A stretch of 64,000 bases of DNA, taken from contig NW_019775756.1 of assembly GCF_001039355.2 (NCBI RefSeq), forward strand, positions 159,520 through 223,519. The letters are read 5' to 3'. The notes below the pieces were generated by a model that saw only the letters and a list, made by a program, of their open reading frames with translations, did not search any database and had not been told where the DNA came from. Below are positions 61,397 through 64,000 of the stretch, piece after piece. The DNA comes from Lingula anatina (Eukaryota; Brachiopoda; Lingulata; Lingulida; Lingulidae). The translations under genes and the position numbers were made by a program. Numbering within the stretch: position 1 is the first letter of the stretch; each line of letters starts with the position of its first letter.

Positions 61397-61525
61397 TTAA
61401 TGGCACTTGCGACACCACCCACTAGATACACGCCAAACGCAAATACGTTTACAACTTTTACAAGTTTTACAACGGTTGCAACTGCAAATGCGACGCAACC
61501 TCATGCAACGGTGCCAATGACAGCC
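61397..61525 (-). other. Mature cationic ten-cysteine peptide region, gene B
   Basis: After RQKR the peptide starts GCHWHRC, continues through LRRICSCNRC and KTCKSCKRIC, and ends CRKCH before two stop codons. It has 42 residues, ten Cys at 2, 7, 14, 16, 19, 22, 25, 29, 38 and 41, and no acidic residue. Most changes from gene A fall between the cysteines. Confidence 0.8.
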
Positions 61526-63927
61526 TCGCTTTTGACGATGAGCTCCTGAAATGGAATAGAATAGAATAGAATATAACAGGAAGGAATCGAGAGGAAAGGA
61601 ACCTGCAATTTATATTGTGCGTCCTATGTGTCTAAATACAAAGTAAAAAAGAAATCTCATGTCACTGCTACACACAGGAACATTTCAGAGATTTTTCTTG
61701 TGCGTACCTGCCGGTGCTTGGGTGTCGTCCTTCTGAGTAAGCCAGTATGCCTCCAGATCTCTGCAGAATTCCTGCATTCTGGGACTCAGGAAGGACTTGT
61801 CCTTGATTGGAGATGTGTTGGCAACGAATTGCTTTTGGTCGTCATTGGTATCTTCATCATCGCCATCTGTTGTGTTTTCATTCTATAGTCAACACGAAAG
61901 GTTAAGTGAAGTCAAGTTATTCAAAGCTTGTATTCACTATCAATTTTTGAATGAAAATTCAATACAAGGTGTATGTAAAGATGCTCACACAGATTCCAAG
62001 TCCGAGTACGTATCAAGTTCATCGTACCGGTTTTTCCAAAGCGCTGGCCACATCCTTGCTGTCAGTCTCTTCAGATTTGTTCATTGGAGTCAAGTAACAA
62101 GCAAACTTGTTGTTCATTTCCATCTTGTATACTACCAGACTCTGAAATGATGATATCATGTTATATTTTAACAAAGACTTTAAGGGTCAGGCAAAGCTGT
62201 TTAACGAGAACGACTGGCTTATATATATTGATGAAAATGCATTACATGTATTTTTCAGTTTTCGTAACTGGGCAACTTTTGCCATACGTCCGTGTAGGAC
62301 CTTAATGCTTTTGTTTTTATGCTTTCTCTTAATTGCCCTTCATTGTGGATCTGACAAAAGAACGGACCGAGTCTCACATTCAGTTGCTTTTCTCCTGAAA
62401 CTGCTGATGTCCTCTGTTTAGTCGTCGCTCGTTAGCAACTTATCAAGTTCTCAGTTTTGTATGGCTTCTTTTTTGTTAAAAATAATGAAACACGTATTGA
62501 AATGGAATAAAACAACAGAGCATTAATAAATTGAAAAGGAAATGGAGTAACAAACGTATATATATATATCTGTGTGTGTGTGTGTGTGTGTGTGTGTTCT
62601 TAATTTTTAAGTTTAAACCTCTACTCACCCTCGAGTTGTCCATGGCGACGTGGAACTTCTCGTTGTTCACGGTGTACACGGTGATGTTGTCCTTCAGATC
62701 AACCTGGACCTTTTCTTCAACTTTCTGCCCTTGCTTGTCAGTTAAACGGAGATGGTACTCCTTGAAGAAATAATAATAATCTCTGGAAAATCATATAAGG
62801 CAATGTTTGCTTTAATGGACTATTTTTATATTGGCATTTAGGTTTCCCCAACAACTTAAAAAAGAAACAGAAATATTTTGGCATGCCTTGCAGTTGCAAG
62901 TATCCATACAATTGCTCGCGGTAACGATATTTTTAAAGTACTTCTCTTTTCTGTCTGTATCAGATATGTAAATCAATATAATTTCAAAATATTCGATTTT
63001 CCCTTATTAAAGTGATCTTTTTAAGTCACTGAACGGACTTAATTTTCTTTTCTTTACGGCACCCGGGTCTGGAACATCAATTGGACCTAGTTACTGAGAT
63101 TTGCCGGACACAGTATACCTACCTTCCACACATCTTGTGCTGCCTTGTTAGAGATGTGAACTGCTCCCAACGTTCCACCGACAGCAACAGCAACAACAAC
63201 AATGACAGCAACAGCAACAATGATGTACTTCTTGTACAACGACTTGATCTTAAATATATGAAATAAATTGTATGGAAATATAAATTTAATCAGACATTCA
63301 GTAGCTTTCCAAATGCTTTCTGCCCTATTCCATTAGAAATACCCTTAAAAGCTGGTGATGATACATGTATGTAAATATGACATAGTGTTAATACTTATGA
63401 TTTTAAGACATTGTACAACAGGTTGAAAACGAAATTGACAAATTTAAAGATTCCAGAGGATCCATGTATTTATATCTGAGATTCATGACAATTTTAACAT
63501 AGAAAACTAAGATGTTTGTTTTCCGATTATTAACTATTATATAGATTAAAAAGGATGTACCTTTATGAAGTTAACATAATCAACACTTCTGTTTATCTCC
63601 AGAGATCGCATATAAATCATTTTAATAATTTAACTCACAAAATCTGGATTTAAACATTGCAAAATGTTCAGACCTTAGCATCGTTGATCTTTAAACTATT
63701 AAAGATAAAAATACAGGTGTGCACCACACGATGCATCTGTTTTACAGTTTAGCATGGTTACACACCTCTGACATCCCCTGTATACTTAGGCTAAAAAAAA
63801 AAACTCCTGGCCTAAACATCTTCAAAGTAGATACACTTACCTCGGCGCTGTCACGTCGAGAGGACCCACCATCTGTGATGACAGTCACGCCGGATTCGAC
63901 AGACTTTTCGCTGACTGTTGGCAGCAT
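61397..63927 (-). CDS. BRICHOS membrane precursor of a ten-cysteine cationic peptide, gene B
   Basis: Six exons (63841-63927, 63123-63248, 62629-62760, 62028-62141, 61708-61882, 61397-61545) splice in phase to 260 residues. The architecture is that of gene A: short cytosolic tail (MLPTVSEKS), Val/Ala membrane helix, BRICHOS-type domain (VAMDNS, then the two Cys in FAC and MQEFCRDLEAYWL), acidic linker, RQKR site, peptide. Exons 1-4 are very close to gene A. Exon 5 is 21 bases shorter near its end (DDTQAPA). The peptide has 42 residues with the same ten Cys positions, but only about half of the other residues are shared. In the unshifted frame exon 6 contains a stop, which independently supports the phase-1 reading. 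The promoter lies just off the window edge. Confidence 0.85.
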
Positions 63928-64000
63928 CTTGCAAAAATCAGGTACCAAACAATGTCTTCCTTCTCCAGGCAGAAGGAGACCGCTGTCTGATCCGTGTTTG

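Noticed and set aside
61232-61549. Plus-strand frame of 105 codons over gene B exon 6
   Set aside because: Antisense shadow starting in TG/GA repeats.

Overview
The window is animal nuclear DNA, most likely from a marine lophotrochozoan and quite possibly an annelid. It is AT-rich, has GT-AG introns, many microsatellites, several MITE families and a decayed LINE. The annelid suggestion is inference: precursors that combine a BRICHOS domain with a C-terminal cationic cysteine-rich peptide are best known from polychaetes (arenicin, alvinellacin, capitellacin, nicomicin). The assembly is a draft. There is a 690-base gap at 4888-5577 flanked by a repeated 1.38 kb block, and a single N at 38528 sits at the junction of a repeated 519 bp block inside a channel gene.

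Layout. 1-1.7 kb: first exon of glucose-6-phosphate isomerase (minus), leaving the window. 1.9-17.1 kb: a plus-strand gene of about 649 codons that I do not recognise, with a helical N-terminus and a disordered C-terminus. 17.6-20.4 kb: methionine sulfoxide reductase A (minus), with an in-frame UGA at the catalytic cysteine position and a SECIS-like hairpin in the 3' UTR, so it is probably a selenoprotein. 21-25.3 kb: MITEs and a LINE fragment. 25.6-27.2 kb: a galactose-3-O-sulfotransferase-like enzyme (minus). 28-33 kb: repeats. 33.2-39.5 kb: a TRPV-type channel with ankyrin repeats (plus). 42.2-43.8 kb: the first exons of PRMT7 (plus), cut off before an N at 44103.

44-64 kb is the most interesting part. 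Two complete minus-strand genes (53.1-55.8 and 61.4-63.9 kb), one truncated gene (44.1-45.8 kb) and a possible exon-1 relic (51.65 kb) encode type II membrane BRICHOS proteins. In the two complete genes the last exon, read in the splice-dictated phase, encodes a dibasic site (RQKR) followed by a 42-43 residue, very basic peptide with ten cysteines at identical spacing. These look like BRICHOS-chaperoned antimicrobial peptide precursors with a cysteine framework larger than the 2-4 cysteines of known family members. A secreted ten-cysteine protein of prokineticin/astakine/colipase-like pattern lies between them at 50.0-51.0 kb (plus), so the region may be a small host-defence cluster.

All gene models are hand-spliced from the sequence. 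No homology search, RNA folding or transcript evidence was available.
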